Below are positions 1-7,520 of a stretch of 9,730 bases of DNA, one piece after another; position 1 is the first letter of the stretch, and each line of letters begins with the position of its first letter. The notes under the pieces are model-generated. The model saw only the letters and a list, made by a program, of their open reading frames with translations. It did not search any database and was not told where the DNA came from. This DNA is from Actinomycetes bacterium (GTDB taxonomy: Bacteria; Actinomycetota; Acidimicrobiia; Acidimicrobiales; Acidimicrobiaceae). The stretch is from NCBI GenBank assembly GCA_021785315.1, contig JAJYFX010000040.1, positions 1 to 9,730 of the forward strand, in the 5' to 3' direction. Made by a program: the position numbers and the translations under genes.

Positions 1-42
1 TGTCCCACTAATTGGGGACGAAACGACAACGGCCTCAGCCAT
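1..42 (-). CDS. pnp: Polyribonucleotide nucleotidyltransferase (PNPase), first 14 codons only
   Basis: The gene runs off the left edge of the window, so only the N-terminus MAEAVVVSSPISGT is visible. It starts with ATG at 42-40, and an AAGGAG ribosome binding site lies at 52-47, four bases upstream. PNPase is a phosphorolytic 3'-5' exoribonuclease that acts as a trimer in mRNA decay. The pattern of short acidic/hydrophobic lead followed by P-I-x-G-T matches the start of actinobacterial PNPases, and pnp normally follows rpsO directly. Both points support the call, but the catalytic domains are outside the window. A long structured leader (43-303) separates it from rpsO. Identification rests on 14 residues plus gene order, so it is probable rather than certain. 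Confidence 0.8.
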   Translation of the reverse strand, partial: MAEAVVVSSPISGT

Positions 43-64
43 TTGTCTCCTTAATGTCTTTTTG

Positions 65-140
65 GCGACCTTGGTAGTTCCCAGTCGCTAACCACCAATT
101 GCTTGGGGGCTAGCGACTGGCAGCTGGGGGCCAAAGTCGC
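65..140 (-). promoter_or_regulatory. Long stem-loop in the pnp leader
   Basis: The outer arms 65-74 and 131-140 pair at 9 of 10 positions. The inner arms 81-90 (ccagtcgcta) and 111-120 (tagcgactgg) pair perfectly over 10 bp. A 4-bp apical pairing (95-98 with 103-106) can form in the loop. Arms, order and nesting are seen directly. The structure ends about 12 bases upstream of the pnp AAGGAG. In Escherichia coli a pnp leader duplex is cut by RNase III and then used by PNPase for autoregulation. An analogous role here is an inference. There is no U tract after it, so it does not look like an intrinsic terminator. Confidence 0.65.
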
Positions 141-192
141 AGTCCTATCTCTTATGTACCTGCCAAGCCAAGCCTGCATGTTCCACATTACG

Positions 193-212
193 GGAAATGT
201 ATCTGCATTTCC
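193..212 (-). repeat. Small inverted repeat in the rpsO-pnp spacer
   Basis: The arms ggaaatg (193-199) and catttcc (206-212) are perfectly complementary over 7 bp around a 6-base loop. It may add a minor hairpin to the leader RNA. It is short enough to occur by chance. Confidence 0.35.
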
Positions 213-249
213 TACGGTCTAGTCTATACCTTCAAAACAGTCCGAAACT

Positions 250-287
250 TTTATGGCCCACTCCCCATTGCGGAAGTGGGCCATAAA
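250..287 (-). terminator. Strong hairpin after rpsO, possible attenuator or mRNA-stability element
   Basis: The arms 250-262 and 275-287 are perfectly complementary over 13 bp, with a GC-rich core around tggcccact and a 12-base loop. It begins 17 bases after the rpsO stop codon. On the minus strand it is followed by a mixed A/T stretch rather than a run of T, so it is a poor intrinsic terminator by the usual rule. It could partly terminate transcription, or protect the rpsO 3' end from exonucleases, much as a hairpin does between rpsO and pnp in Escherichia coli. The hairpin is certain. Its role is inferred. Confidence 0.55.
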
Positions 288-303
288 CTTAACAACTACG
301 AAA

Positions 304-561
304 TTATCTGCGGATGCCTAGACGACCAATCAGAGACCGATAGCGCTCAACATCCTTATCGCGAACATAATCCAACAGCCGGCGCCTATGGCCAATCAAC
401 TTCATGAGGCCGTGGCGAGTATGGTGATCACCCTTGTGCATCTTCAGGTGCTCAGTCAGATGAGTAATTCGATTTGTAAGTAGTGCAATCTGAACCTCAG
501 GAGATCCGGTATCGGACTCATGTAGACGGTATCCAGAAATGATCGCTTCTTTATCTTGCAT
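304..561 (-). CDS. rpsO: Small ribosomal subunit protein uS15
   Basis: The product has 85 residues. S15 binds 16S rRNA in the platform of the 30S subunit early in assembly and forms a bridge to the 50S subunit. The family signature is clear: [13 protein letters not shown] near residues 17-29, then the H-L-x-x-H-x-x-x-H-K-x-D-H-H pattern, then R-R-x-L-L-D-Y and the R-L-G-I-R-R end. It is about four residues shorter at the N-terminus than typical 89-residue members. No upstream in-frame ATG, GTG or TTG exists before a TAG, so ATG at 561 is the best start. An AAAGG lies five bases upstream. It sits 101 bp after ribF and upstream of pnp, the usual order. S15 often represses its own mRNA, but I see no specific operator. 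Confidence 0.97.
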   Translation of the reverse strand: MQDKEAIISGYRLHESDTGSPEVQIALLTNRITHLTEHLKMHKGDHHTRHGLMKLIGHRRRLLDYVRDKDVERYRSLIGRLGIRR

Positions 562-662
562 GCAAACCTTTGTCCTATAGACCTATGTGAGAGTATCCAG
601 TTGGATCTGCTCATAACGTCCTTTGAAATCAAACATTGTGATCCTAGTAGGATTCGACCAGA

Positions 663-1616
663 CTACAAGCTATGCGTGTCACAGAACGCCTCAACGCGAG
701 CAATATCTTCGGTGATTTTAGCCATCAGCTCCTCGCTGGTGCTGAAGCGTTCCTGGTCGCGGATCTTCTTACCAAACTGTACCTTGATCTCCTCCCCGTA
801 GAGATCGCCGTCGAAGCCCAATATGAACGCTTCAAGAAGTCGCTCACCGCCACCAGGATAGTAGGTTGGCCGCGTTCCGAAAGATATAGCGGCTGCATAC
901 CGCTCTCCATTTTCCAATATCACCCATCCGGCATAGATGCCATCCGGCGGAGTCGCCATGAGACTGGAAAACGAGACATTGGCCGTGGGATAGCCAAGCA
1001 CATTACCACCCCTGCTGTCGCCATGTTCAACATGACCTCGGAGTTCGTAAAGGCGTCCAAGGTACTGCATCGCCTTCTCCATATCGCCTGACGCTATCAA
1101 GTGGCGAATCAGTGTCGACGACAACACCTCGCCACCTGGCCCTCCCGGAGATTTCAGCGGAGCCCCCAGAACTTTGAACCCATGCTTTTGACCCAATTTT
1201 TCAAGAAGCTCCACATTACCCTGTCGATTGTGGCCAAAGTGAAAATCGCTGCCAACTACCACCATCTTGACATTGAGCTCTCCAACGAGAAACTCCTCAA
1301 CAAAATCAACCGCACTTTCATTTGCCCTGTTTTGATCAAAAGTCACCACGCATACCGCGTCCACACCTGTTTCGGCGAGACAATCGAGCTTTTGGCTGAC
1401 CTCACTCAGCAATAGAGGTGCTGAGCCAGGACGCACCACGGACGCGGGGTGCCGGTCGAAGGTCACTACCACCGAGCTAGCCCCAATATTTCTTGCTATC
1501 TCAATAGTCTTTGAAATCAAGTACCTGTGGCCGAGGTGCACACCGTCGTATGCACCAATTGTCACTACAGAGCCATTCGGATATTTGCTGGGGTTGGCAT
1601 CGGTAAAAATCTTCAT
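663..1616 (-). CDS. ribF: Bifunctional riboflavin kinase / FAD synthetase
   Basis: The product has 317 residues, the normal length. It phosphorylates riboflavin to FMN and adenylylates FMN to FAD in the cytoplasm. The N-terminal FAD synthetase (nucleotidyltransferase) domain shows GAYDGVHLGH at 21-30 with the HxGH motif, the SDFHFGHNRQGN block near 123-134 and SSTLIR at 166-171. The C-terminal kinase domain shows GNVLGYPTAN at 204-213, SFGTRPT at 245-251, LEAFI at 261-265 with the likely catalytic Glu262, and DLYGEEI at 271-277. ATG at 1616 lies 11 bases after the truB stop, and no Shine-Dalgarno sequence is visible in that gap. Translation may therefore be coupled to truB. All key motifs are intact. 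Confidence 0.96.
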   Translation of the reverse strand: MKIFTDANPSKYPNGSVVTIGAYDGVHLGHRYLISKTIEIARNIGASSVVVTFDRHPASVVRPGSAPLLLSEVSQKLDCLAETGVDAVCVVTFDQNRANESAVDFVEEFLVGELNVKMVVVGSDFHFGHNRQGNVELLEKLGQKHGFKVLGAPLKSPGGPGGEVLSSTLIRHLIASGDMEKAMQYLGRLYELRGHVEHGDSRGGNVLGYPTANVSFSSLMATPPDGIYAGWVILENGERYAAAISFGTRPTYYPGGGERLLEAFILGFDGDLYGEEIKVQFGKKIRDQERFSTSEELMAKITEDIARVEAFCDTHSL

Positions 1617-1627
1617 TACGGACGAAA

Positions 1628-2524
1628 CTAGTTGATCGCCGGCAAAATAATGCCAGCTCGAAAGGTGTCTCCAGATTCTCGTCGATATACGCCTATCAGC
1701 TGATCCCAGTTCAGAAATGGTCCCGCGCTAGCATCGAAAGCTAGTAGCTCATCATTTTCTTGGTCCGGCATCACGACTCTGGAGCCCTCTCGCGCCCGCG
1801 TAGCCTGCTCTTCATTCAATCCCACGACTGTGAAATCGCGAAATGCTGACGTGGGGCTCAAAGTACTTGCAGAAGTCACTTCTTCAAGAGTACTGGCCTC
1901 TCCAACGGCAAAACTTCCCGACTCCAGACGCCTGAGATTGCAAAGATGAGCTCCGACTCCAAGTGCGGCTCCCAGATCATGAGCTATCGAGCGGATGTAC
2001 GTGCCTGAACCGCAACTGACCTCGATATGAACCACGTTTGCTTGGGGCGTCATCGAATAGCTGATGGAGTCTATTCTCACGCGTCTCGGCTTTATCTCGA
2101 CGGCAAGATTCGCGCGATGATAGTCATACAGCTTCTTACCTTTTACCTTTATCGCTGACACCACCGGAGGCATCTGGCTGATCTCGCCCGTCATGGCCTG
2201 AACAGACTCGCTTAATCTCACAGCATCGAGGCTTACCACCTCGGACCTCGAGACTACCGTTCCGTCAGAATCGTAGCTGTCAGTCTCGACGCCGAAAACG
2301 ACGTCACCTGAATACTTCTTGGTCTTCCCCTGATAATAGTCAAGGAGCCTTGTCACGTTTCCTACCGCCAGCACCAACAGGCCTGTAGCCCCTGGGTCCA
2401 GGGTTCCGGCATGACCTATTCTTTTCTCGCCGTAAATACGCCTTAACCGAGATACGACATCGTGGGAGGTCATTCCTGCCGGCTTGTCAAGCAATACCAG
2501 ACCTCGCGACACTCTGGCCTTCAA
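1628..2524 (-). CDS. truB: tRNA pseudouridine(55) synthase
   Basis: The product has 298 residues from a TTG start. TruB converts U55 to pseudouridine in the T-loop of tRNAs and also acts as a tRNA chaperone. Visible motifs are LLDKPAGMTSHD (11-22), GHAGTLDPGATGLL (37-50) with catalytic Asp43, KKYSG (69-73) with the conserved Tyr71, PPVVSAIKVKGKKLY (119-133) and GTYIRS (174-179) with Arg178. Residues from about 230 to 296 resemble the C-terminal domain found in actinobacterial TruB. The PPVVSAIKV form, with Val where many TruBs have Tyr, also fits actinobacteria. The start is uncertain. TTG at 2524 has GGGGA seven bases upstream, while GTG at 2512 has AAGG five bases upstream and would give a 294-residue protein. 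It follows the rbfA stop by three bases. Confidence 0.95.
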   Translation of the reverse strand: MKARVSRGLVLLDKPAGMTSHDVVSRLRRIYGEKRIGHAGTLDPGATGLLVLAVGNVTRLLDYYQGKTKKYSGDVVFGVETDSYDSDGTVVSRSEVVSLDAVRLSESVQAMTGEISQMPPVVSAIKVKGKKLYDYHRANLAVEIKPRRVRIDSISYSMTPQANVVHIEVSCGSGTYIRSIAHDLGAALGVGAHLCNLRRLESGSFAVGEASTLEEVTSASTLSPTSAFRDFTVVGLNEEQATRAREGSRVVMPDQENDELLAFDASAGPFLNWDQLIGVYRRESGDTFRAGIILPAIN

Positions 2525-2527
2525 CTT

Positions 2528-2929
2528 CTAGTCCCCATTGTTGTCTGCTTGCTCCCCGCTCGCAAGCCTCCTCAGGATCTCATCGATCTTGGTTCCATGA
2601 GATATGCTTGCATCCTGGGCAAACCTTAAATGAGGAGTCCGCTTCATCCTTACCTGGGAAGCGACGGCGCCCTGTATCTTCTTGCGATATTCCTCGAGAG
2701 CCTCGGCATTCTCACTCGTTAGATTTGCGATCCATACAACGGCATTTGAGAAGTTGGGTTCAGCCTCGACTGAAGTGACCGTTGTCAGCTCCAATCGTGC
2801 ATCACCCTGAGAGTACTCTTCAATGGCCTCGGCGATTACTTCATGTAAGAGCTGGTTAACTCTAGCAGCGCGAGGATATTTCGGGGTGTTTCGACCACTC
2901 CCACGTCGAGGCACCGACACCTCAAACAC
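2528..2929 (-). CDS. rbfA: 30S ribosome-binding factor RbfA
   Basis: The product has 133 residues from a GTG start. RbfA is a single KH-like domain protein that binds the 30S subunit and helps mature the 5' end of 16S rRNA, acting with RimP. Family features are the N-terminal R-V-N-Q-L-L-H-E-V-I-A-E helix, the V-x-V-E-A-E-P-N-F-S-N-A block and the closing PHLRFAQDASISHGTKIDEIL region. An in-frame TGA lies just upstream of position 2929. GTG codons at 2929, 2920 and 2914 are all possible starts. The one at 2920 has AGAAGG eight bases upstream and may be the better choice (130 residues). It lies 35 bp after infB and three bases before truB. No DHH phosphoesterase (nrnA) gene lies between rbfA and truB, unlike in many actinobacteria. 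Confidence 0.93.
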   Translation of the reverse strand: MFEVSVPRRGSGRNTPKYPRAARVNQLLHEVIAEAIEEYSQGDARLELTTVTSVEAEPNFSNAVVWIANLTSENAEALEEYRKKIQGAVASQVRMKRTPHLRFAQDASISHGTKIDEILRRLASGEQADNNGD

Positions 2930-2964
2930 CTTCTTTCAACTGAAATCCTGCTTGCCGGGGGCAA

Positions 2965-5900
2965 TTAGGACCTTGGAATCTCACGATCTTCGAAGGTTTC
3001 AATTATGTCACCTGCACGCAGGTCCTGGAAATCGCTCAGGCCTATACCACACTCGAAACCAGACTGGACTTCGCGGGCATCTTCTTTAAAGCGCCTCAAA
3101 GAGGTGATCGTGCCCTTCCAGATAATGACGCCGTCGCGCAGGAAGCGCACCTTGGAACCCCTGGTTATCACACCGTTGCGCACGTAACAACCGGCGACGG
3201 CACCGACTCGAGGAACCCTGAACACTTCGCGCACCTCTGCATCGCCGGTAACTACCTCTTCGTATTCCGGTGCCAACATGCCGACCATAGCAGACTCAAT
3301 ATCTTCGATGACCTTGTAGATGATCTCGTAATTGCGGATCTCGACATCGTTTGCCTCGGCAAGTTCCCTGGCGCGCCGATCAGGACGGACATTAAACCCG
3401 ATGATTGTTGCATTCGAAGCAGTAGCCAACCCCACATCATTCTCGGTAATCCCGCCGACGGCCTTGTGAATAAATGCGAGCTTTACCTCGGGACGCTCAA
3501 GCTTGCGCAAGGACTCTACAATTGCCTCGAGAGACCCTTGGACATCCGCTTTGACTATAAGGTTGAGAGTTGCAGTCTCTCCACGCTGAATCTGCTCAAA
3601 AAGATCTTCAAGTTTTGCACCTGGAGTGGCAGCTGCAAGATTTGCATAACCCGCCATTCTCAGTCTCTGCGCCCTAGCCTCACCGATCATCCTCGCAGTC
3701 GCAAGATCATTGGTTTCTCTGAACTCATCCCCTGCGGAAGGCACCTCGGAAAACCCAAGCACCTGTACCGGCATAGAGGGCCCGGCTTCTTTGACATTGT
3801 TGCCTAAGTAGTCGATCAAAGCTTTGACCCTTCCCCAAGCTGGACCTACCACTACGGGATCGCCCACCTCTAGGGTGCCTCTTAGAACTATCACAGTGGC
3901 AACAGGACCTCTGCCAACATCCAGATTCGCCTCCAGAACAACACCCCTAGACCTTCCCCTGGGCGTCGACGACAGCTCCATGACCTCGGCCAGCACTGCG
4001 ACCTGCTCAAGTAGTTCAGTGATGCCAAAGTTCTGCAGCGCCGAGATCTCGACCATAATGGTGTCGCCACCCCAGGCCTCTGGAACCAAGCCAAGTTCCG
4101 CAAGCTGCTGCTGCACGCGGGCCGGATCGGCATTGTCACGGTCAATTTTGTTGATCGCAACCACAATCGGAACTCCGGCGGCCTTAGCATGGTTAATGGC
4201 CTCAATGGTCTGAGGCATCACGCCATCGTCTGCAGCGACAACCAAAACCACGATGTCAGTAACCTGGGCACCGCGGGCCCGCATAGCCGTAAACGCCTCG
4301 TGGCCTGGCGTGTCGATAAACGTAACGTATCTGCCATTCACTTCGGCCTGATACGCTCCTATGTGCTGGGTGATTCCGCCAGCCTCTCCGGCAACTACAT
4401 TTGCTTCACGAATACGGTCGAGCAGCTTGGTTTTACCATGATCTACGTGGCCCATCACTGTGACTATCGGAGGCCGCAGCTCGAGTTCAAACTGGGCATC
4501 CTCCTCTGTGTAGTCGAAATACTTCGCCACGAGCTCGGCCTCTTGTTCCTGGCCAGCATCAACGAGTTTGACCGATGCGCCTAGCTCGGCGGCGAACAGC
4601 TCGATCATGTCATCCGACAACGACTGGGTAGCTGTAACTACCTCGCCTTGGAGGAAGAGAAATCTCACCACATCGCCCGCGGTACGATTTAGCTTAGGAC
4701 CTACCTCCTGAGCCGAACTGCCCCGTTCAACGATGACCTCCCCAATCGGAATAGGCGCATTCGAGGCGACATAAGCCGTAAGCTGAGTTGGCTCCAATTC
4801 TTCCATACTGCGACGACGCCGCTTCTTCGACTGCTTTTGGGCAGGTCGGCCCCTTCCCGGGGCGCCCCGCGTGGAAACCGGGGGCGGTGGAACCGCACCG
4901 CCGCCGCGGGGGGAGTATCCGCCCCCACCTTGACGAGGAGGAGACGATGAACCAGCTGGCGCGCCTGCTCCAGCTGTCCGGTTACCGCCAAAGCCTCCGC
5001 CACCCTGACGTGGTTGGAATCCTGAACCCGTTCGCGGAGCAAAAGTACGCTCCGATCCTCCCTGTCCTGGCCTAGGCGCCTGTCCCCCGGTCTGACCACC
5101 TCTGGGCGCTGCGGTACCTCCTGGCCGATGTACACCGCCTTGACGAGGAGGAAAGTTGTTAGGCCGTCCCCCGGTCTGACCGGTGCCTTGGGAGCGCGAC
5201 TGTGCTGGACGAGGCCGCTCTCCATCACCCTGCCGCTGCTGTCCAGCTCCACGGCTGCCCCCGGGAGGAGGTGGAATCGGACGGCCAGAAAGCGAGCGCG
5301 GTGGTCCCCCGGGAGGAGGTGGAATCGGACGGCCGCTTACGGACATAGGTGGCCTGACGGGCCTGTTGGCTTGACTGGCAGATCCAGAAGACCCTGCGGA
5401 TGAACTGATATTGCCACTTGGATTGCGCTGATCGGCGGCGCGCTCATTGGGCCTGATCCGCTCACCGCGATCTTTCTCACTACGATGCGAGTCGGGCCGT
5501 TGAGCCGCTCTTGACTCCGGAGAGGATGGAGCGTGAGCTGCCCTGGCAGGTTCGGAACTGCTGACAACCTTGCGCCCCTGGTTCGCCGCTCCAGCACCTT
5601 GTCGAAACTGCTGAGGCGCTGCTGCGGCACTGGGTCGTTCGGGAGCTGGCCTGCGCTGCTGCGGAACGCTTTCTGCAATCGCGCTTGTCGCTTTTATTGG
5701 AGCGGGTGTTTCTGACGTAACTGGGGCAGAGGCGGATGTCCTTGGTTGTGACGCAGATGGAGATTCCTGCCTTTTCGGATGTGCGACGGGTTCCTCTTGG
5801 GGCTGCTCGGCGCGGACCATCCCTTCCCGTTCAGCTTTTCTCCGTGCGCGATCCGCCTGTGCATCTTCGATGCTGGAAGAGTGGCTCCTGACGCCAATCC

Positions 5901-5985
5901 CAAGGGCAATGCAAAGATCCAAAGCCTCCTTGTTGGTAAGTCCTAGCTCTTTGGCCAGCTCGTAAACCCTTATTCTCTTAGCCAA
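2965..5985 (-). CDS. infB: Translation initiation factor IF-2
   Basis: The product has 1006 residues. IF2 is the GTPase that brings fMet-tRNA to the 30S subunit and promotes 50S joining. Residues 1-55 are the IF2 N-terminal helical domain ([12 protein letters not shown]). Residues about 60-385 are low complexity, rich in Pro, Gly, Arg, Gln and Ser. A basic patch KKRRRR (387-392) follows. A second IF2_N-like module spans about 398-470. The GTPase core shows GHVDHGKT (512-519), GGITQHIGA (536-544), DTPGH (558-562), NKID (612-615) and SAL (648-650), and the C-terminal domains that bind the initiator tRNA follow. The start is TTG at 5985, directly preceded by an in-frame TAG. An AAGGAGAGG sits about 13 bases upstream, which is unusually far. 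The long linker is typical of actinobacterial IF2. Confidence 0.97.
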   Translation of the reverse strand: MAKRIRVYELAKELGLTNKEALDLCIALGIGVRSHSSSIEDAQADRARRKAEREGMVRAEQPQEEPVAHPKRQESPSASQPRTSASAPVTSETPAPIKATSAIAESVPQQRRPAPERPSAAAAPQQFRQGAGAANQGRKVVSSSEPARAAHAPSSPESRAAQRPDSHRSEKDRGERIRPNERAADQRNPSGNISSSAGSSGSASQANRPVRPPMSVSGRPIPPPPGGPPRSLSGRPIPPPPGGSRGAGQQRQGDGERPRPAQSRSQGTGQTGGRPNNFPPRQGGVHRPGGTAAPRGGQTGGQAPRPGQGGSERTFAPRTGSGFQPRQGGGGFGGNRTAGAGAPAGSSSPPRQGGGGYSPRGGGAVPPPPVSTRGAPGRGRPAQKQSKKRRRRSMEELEPTQLTAYVASNAPIPIGEVIVERGSSAQEVGPKLNRTAGDVVRFLFLQGEVVTATQSLSDDMIELFAAELGASVKLVDAGQEQEAELVAKYFDYTEEDAQFELELRPPIVTVMGHVDHGKTKLLDRIREANVVAGEAGGITQHIGAYQAEVNGRYVTFIDTPGHEAFTAMRARGAQVTDIVVLVVAADDGVMPQTIEAINHAKAAGVPIVVAINKIDRDNADPARVQQQLAELGLVPEAWGGDTIMVEISALQNFGITELLEQVAVLAEVMELSSTPRGRSRGVVLEANLDVGRGPVATVIVLRGTLEVGDPVVVGPAWGRVKALIDYLGNNVKEAGPSMPVQVLGFSEVPSAGDEFRETNDLATARMIGEARAQRLRMAGYANLAAATPGAKLEDLFEQIQRGETATLNLIVKADVQGSLEAIVESLRKLERPEVKLAFIHKAVGGITENDVGLATASNATIIGFNVRPDRRARELAEANDVEIRNYEIIYKVIEDIESAMVGMLAPEYEEVVTGDAEVREVFRVPRVGAVAGCYVRNGVITRGSKVRFLRDGVIIWKGTITSLRRFKEDAREVQSGFECGIGLSDFQDLRAGDIIETFEDREIPRS
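5258..5334 (-). repeat. Direct 29-bp repeat within infB encoding a Pro-rich motif
   Basis: Positions 5258-5286 and 5306-5334 are identical over 29 bp, with the units offset by 48 bp (16 codons). On the minus strand they encode two copies of [11 protein letters not shown] in the IF2 linker, at residues 217-227 and 233-243. Identity at every base, including third codon positions, suggests a recent duplication or gene conversion rather than only protein-level selection. It stays in frame and does not disrupt the gene. Confidence 0.85.
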
Positions 5986-6137
5986 CTGCTAACTCAGTCC
6001 TCTCCTTGGCCTCAATACCGACCACAACAATTTGAAACCCACATGATTGAAAACCAGACCACACACTGCTAGCGCGGAACGTTCACCAATTCTCAACTGC
6101 GAAAATACATATCAACAAAAACTACCGAACAATTATC
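5986..6137 (-). other. ylxR-infB intergenic region
   Basis: This 152-bp gap has no credible gene. It is more AT-rich than its neighbours and is the largest gap within the rimP-to-ribF run. The infB Shine-Dalgarno candidate lies at its infB-proximal end. A pair of similar nonamers (ttgaaaccc at 6032-6040 and ttgaaaacc at 6047-6055) is present but may be chance. I saw no clear -35/-10 pair, no terminator and no riboswitch-like structure. A separate infB promoter or untranslated leader is possible but unproven. Confidence 0.4.
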
Positions 6138-6389
6138 CTAGAAGCCAAGCTCCTCATATACGGTTGATATTTGGTTTTGCACCTCTAGCAGCGGCTCGGC
6201 CTTTAGTGCTCTCGCGAGCCTTCCTTTTGACGATGCCGCCTTGAAACAGGCTTCAGTCTTACAGATCCAAGCACCCCGGCCCTTGGATTCAGCAGATTCT
6301 CTGAGGCGACCGTCTTCAGTCAGACAGATCCTCACCATTCCATCAACCGACTTTGCGGTGCGGCACCCTATACAAGTACGCAGTGGCAT
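6138..6389 (-). CDS. ylxR: YlxR family RNA-binding protein (RnpM)
   Basis: The product has 83 residues from ATG at 6389. YlxR (DUF448) proteins are small basic nucleic-acid-binding proteins encoded between nusA and infB. In Bacillus subtilis the protein is reported to bind and modulate RNase P and is named RnpM. The family signature is present: RTCIGCR near the N-terminus, then RGAWICKTEACFKAA and the basic KGRLARAL segment. The reading frame is also open through TTG at 6395 and GTG at 6392, but ATG gives the expected MPLRTCIGCR beginning. An AGGTG lies about ten bases upstream, overlapping the nusA end. It sits 13 bases after nusA. Function in this organism is inferred from family and location. 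Confidence 0.9.
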   Translation of the reverse strand: MPLRTCIGCRTAKSVDGMVRICLTEDGRLRESAESKGRGAWICKTEACFKAASSKGRLARALKAEPLLEVQNQISTVYEELGF

Positions 6390-6402
6390 CACCAAATAAC
6401 AC

Positions 6403-7512
6403 CTACTCTTGCTCAGCTTGATAGTCCGAAGCCGTTATCTCCTCTCCGCCTTCAGCCGGATACCAAACAAGCTCGCCCGAACCATTGTCAACCCATTCGC
6501 CCTCAGCCCACTCCAGAGCATAGCCACTCTCCTCGGCGGCAATTTCGCTCTCAGATTTGATGTCAATCCTCCATCCAGTCAGTCTTGCCGCAAGGCGGGC
6601 ATTTTGGCCCTCTTTCCCAATAGCGAGAGACAGCTGGTAGTCATCGACTATTACGGTTGCGGATCCGGTTTCGGTGTCCAACCTCACTTCTTTCACCTTT
6701 GCGGGCTGCAGCGCCCGTTGCACGAACTCGGCTGGATCCTCGGAGAAAGGGACAATGTCAACCTTTTCTCCCCGAAGTTCATTTGTTATCATGCGCACCC
6801 TGGCACCCCTGGCACCCACGCATGCCCCGACAGGGTCCACATTTGGATCATTGGACCATACCGCGATCTTTGTACGGTGGCCAGGCTCCCTTGCGGCAGC
6901 CTTGATCTCGACAATTCCGGAGTTGATCTCGGGAACTTCCAGTTCAAACAGCCTTTTGATCAACCCAGGGTGAGTTCGAGACACGACGATCTGGGGACCC
7001 TTGTTGGTCTTTCGCACTTCCACTATGTAGGCCTTGACTCGGGCCCCATGCTCGTAACGCTCAAACGGAACCTGCTCCTGCTGAGGAAGCAGCGCTTCGA
7101 CCTTTCCTAGATCCAAAAGCGTGTATCGGTTGTCGCTCTGCTGGATAATGCCGGTGACAATGTCACCCTCTCTTCCCACGTACTCCTCGTATTTGAGGTC
7201 CCTCTCAGCCTCTCTTATCCTTTGCAGCATGACCTGCTTGGCAGTTTGCGCTGCAATTCGTCCGAAGTCTTTTGGAGTGTCATCCCATTCTCTAACGACA
7301 TTTCCGTCATCATCAAGCTCTTGACCGAATACGCGAATCTCTCCAGTATCAGGATCTATGGTCACAACGGCTTCCTCCGCTGCGCCAGGCCTTCTCTTAT
7401 ATGCGGCCACCAGTGCGTTAGCCAGGGAATCCAATAAGGTATCCACAGCGATGCCCTTGTCGACGGCAATCATCTGCAGTGCCTCTAGAAAGTCAAAATT
7501 TGTCTTGGCCAT
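6403..7512 (-). CDS. nusA: Transcription termination/antitermination factor NusA
   Basis: The product has 369 residues. NusA binds RNA polymerase and nascent RNA, promoting pausing and hairpin termination and taking part in antitermination on rRNA operons. The domains are an N-terminal RNA polymerase-binding domain (about 1-110), an S1 domain (about 113-180, [11 protein letters not shown] onward), KH1 (about 185-278, with the GARGARV loop at 233-239) and KH2 (about 283-322, with [11 protein letters not shown] at 298-308). It lacks the two C-terminal acidic repeats of Escherichia coli NusA. Instead it ends in an acidic tail of about 45 residues with several Trp and Glu. ATG at 7512 has GAGGG five bases upstream, and this site overlaps the rimP stop codon, so the two genes are probably translationally coupled. 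Confidence 0.97.
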   Translation of the reverse strand: MAKTNFDFLEALQMIAVDKGIAVDTLLDSLANALVAAYKRRPGAAEEAVVTIDPDTGEIRVFGQELDDDGNVVREWDDTPKDFGRIAAQTAKQVMLQRIREAERDLKYEEYVGREGDIVTGIIQQSDNRYTLLDLGKVEALLPQQEQVPFERYEHGARVKAYIVEVRKTNKGPQIVVSRTHPGLIKRLFELEVPEINSGIVEIKAAAREPGHRTKIAVWSNDPNVDPVGACVGARGARVRMITNELRGEKVDIVPFSEDPAEFVQRALQPAKVKEVRLDTETGSATVIVDDYQLSLAIGKEGQNARLAARLTGWRIDIKSESEIAAEESGYALEWAEGEWVDNGSGELVWYPAEGGEEITASDYQAEQE

Positions 7513-7520
7513 CTCGTCCC

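Larger units (their letters stand above)
43..303 (-). other. rpsO-pnp intergenic region and pnp leader
   Basis: This 261-bp stretch has no credible gene. Reading on the minus strand, it holds three inverted repeats between the rpsO stop and the pnp ribosome binding site: a 13-bp perfect hairpin (250-287), a 7-bp hairpin (193-212) and a long two-part stem (65-140). No convincing -35/-10 pair was seen. In several bacteria the pnp leader is a site of processing and autoregulation by PNPase, so a regulatory role is plausible. That role is inferred from position and structure only. Confidence 0.6.

Noticed and set aside
211..250. Possible pnp promoter (TATAGACT-like) on the minus strand
   Set aside because: No -35 hexamer at an acceptable spacing was found, so the match is too weak to call.
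562..662. Possible rpsO promoter, and a small inverted repeat (641-653) in the ribF-rpsO spacer
   Set aside because: Only partial -10-like strings were seen without a matching -35. The 5-bp stem is short enough to be chance.
672..1415. Plus-strand open frames opposite ribF
   Set aside because: ribF has full motif support in the opposite strand. These frames show no recognisable motifs.
4915..5160. Repeated plus-strand ttgacgaggagga strings, resembling ribosome binding sites
   Set aside because: They are the antisense of repeated PRQGG-type codons in infB, not plus-strand translation signals.
4701..5252. 183-codon minus-strand frame overlapping the infB linker
   Set aside because: It is an alternative frame of the GC-rich low-complexity linker. 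The Arg/Pro/Gly-rich translation is explained by the infB codons.
6409..7110. 233-codon plus-strand open frame opposite nusA
   Set aside because: It lies wholly antisense to a well-supported nusA, shows no recognisable family motif, and has no credible ribosome binding context. It is a codon-composition shadow.
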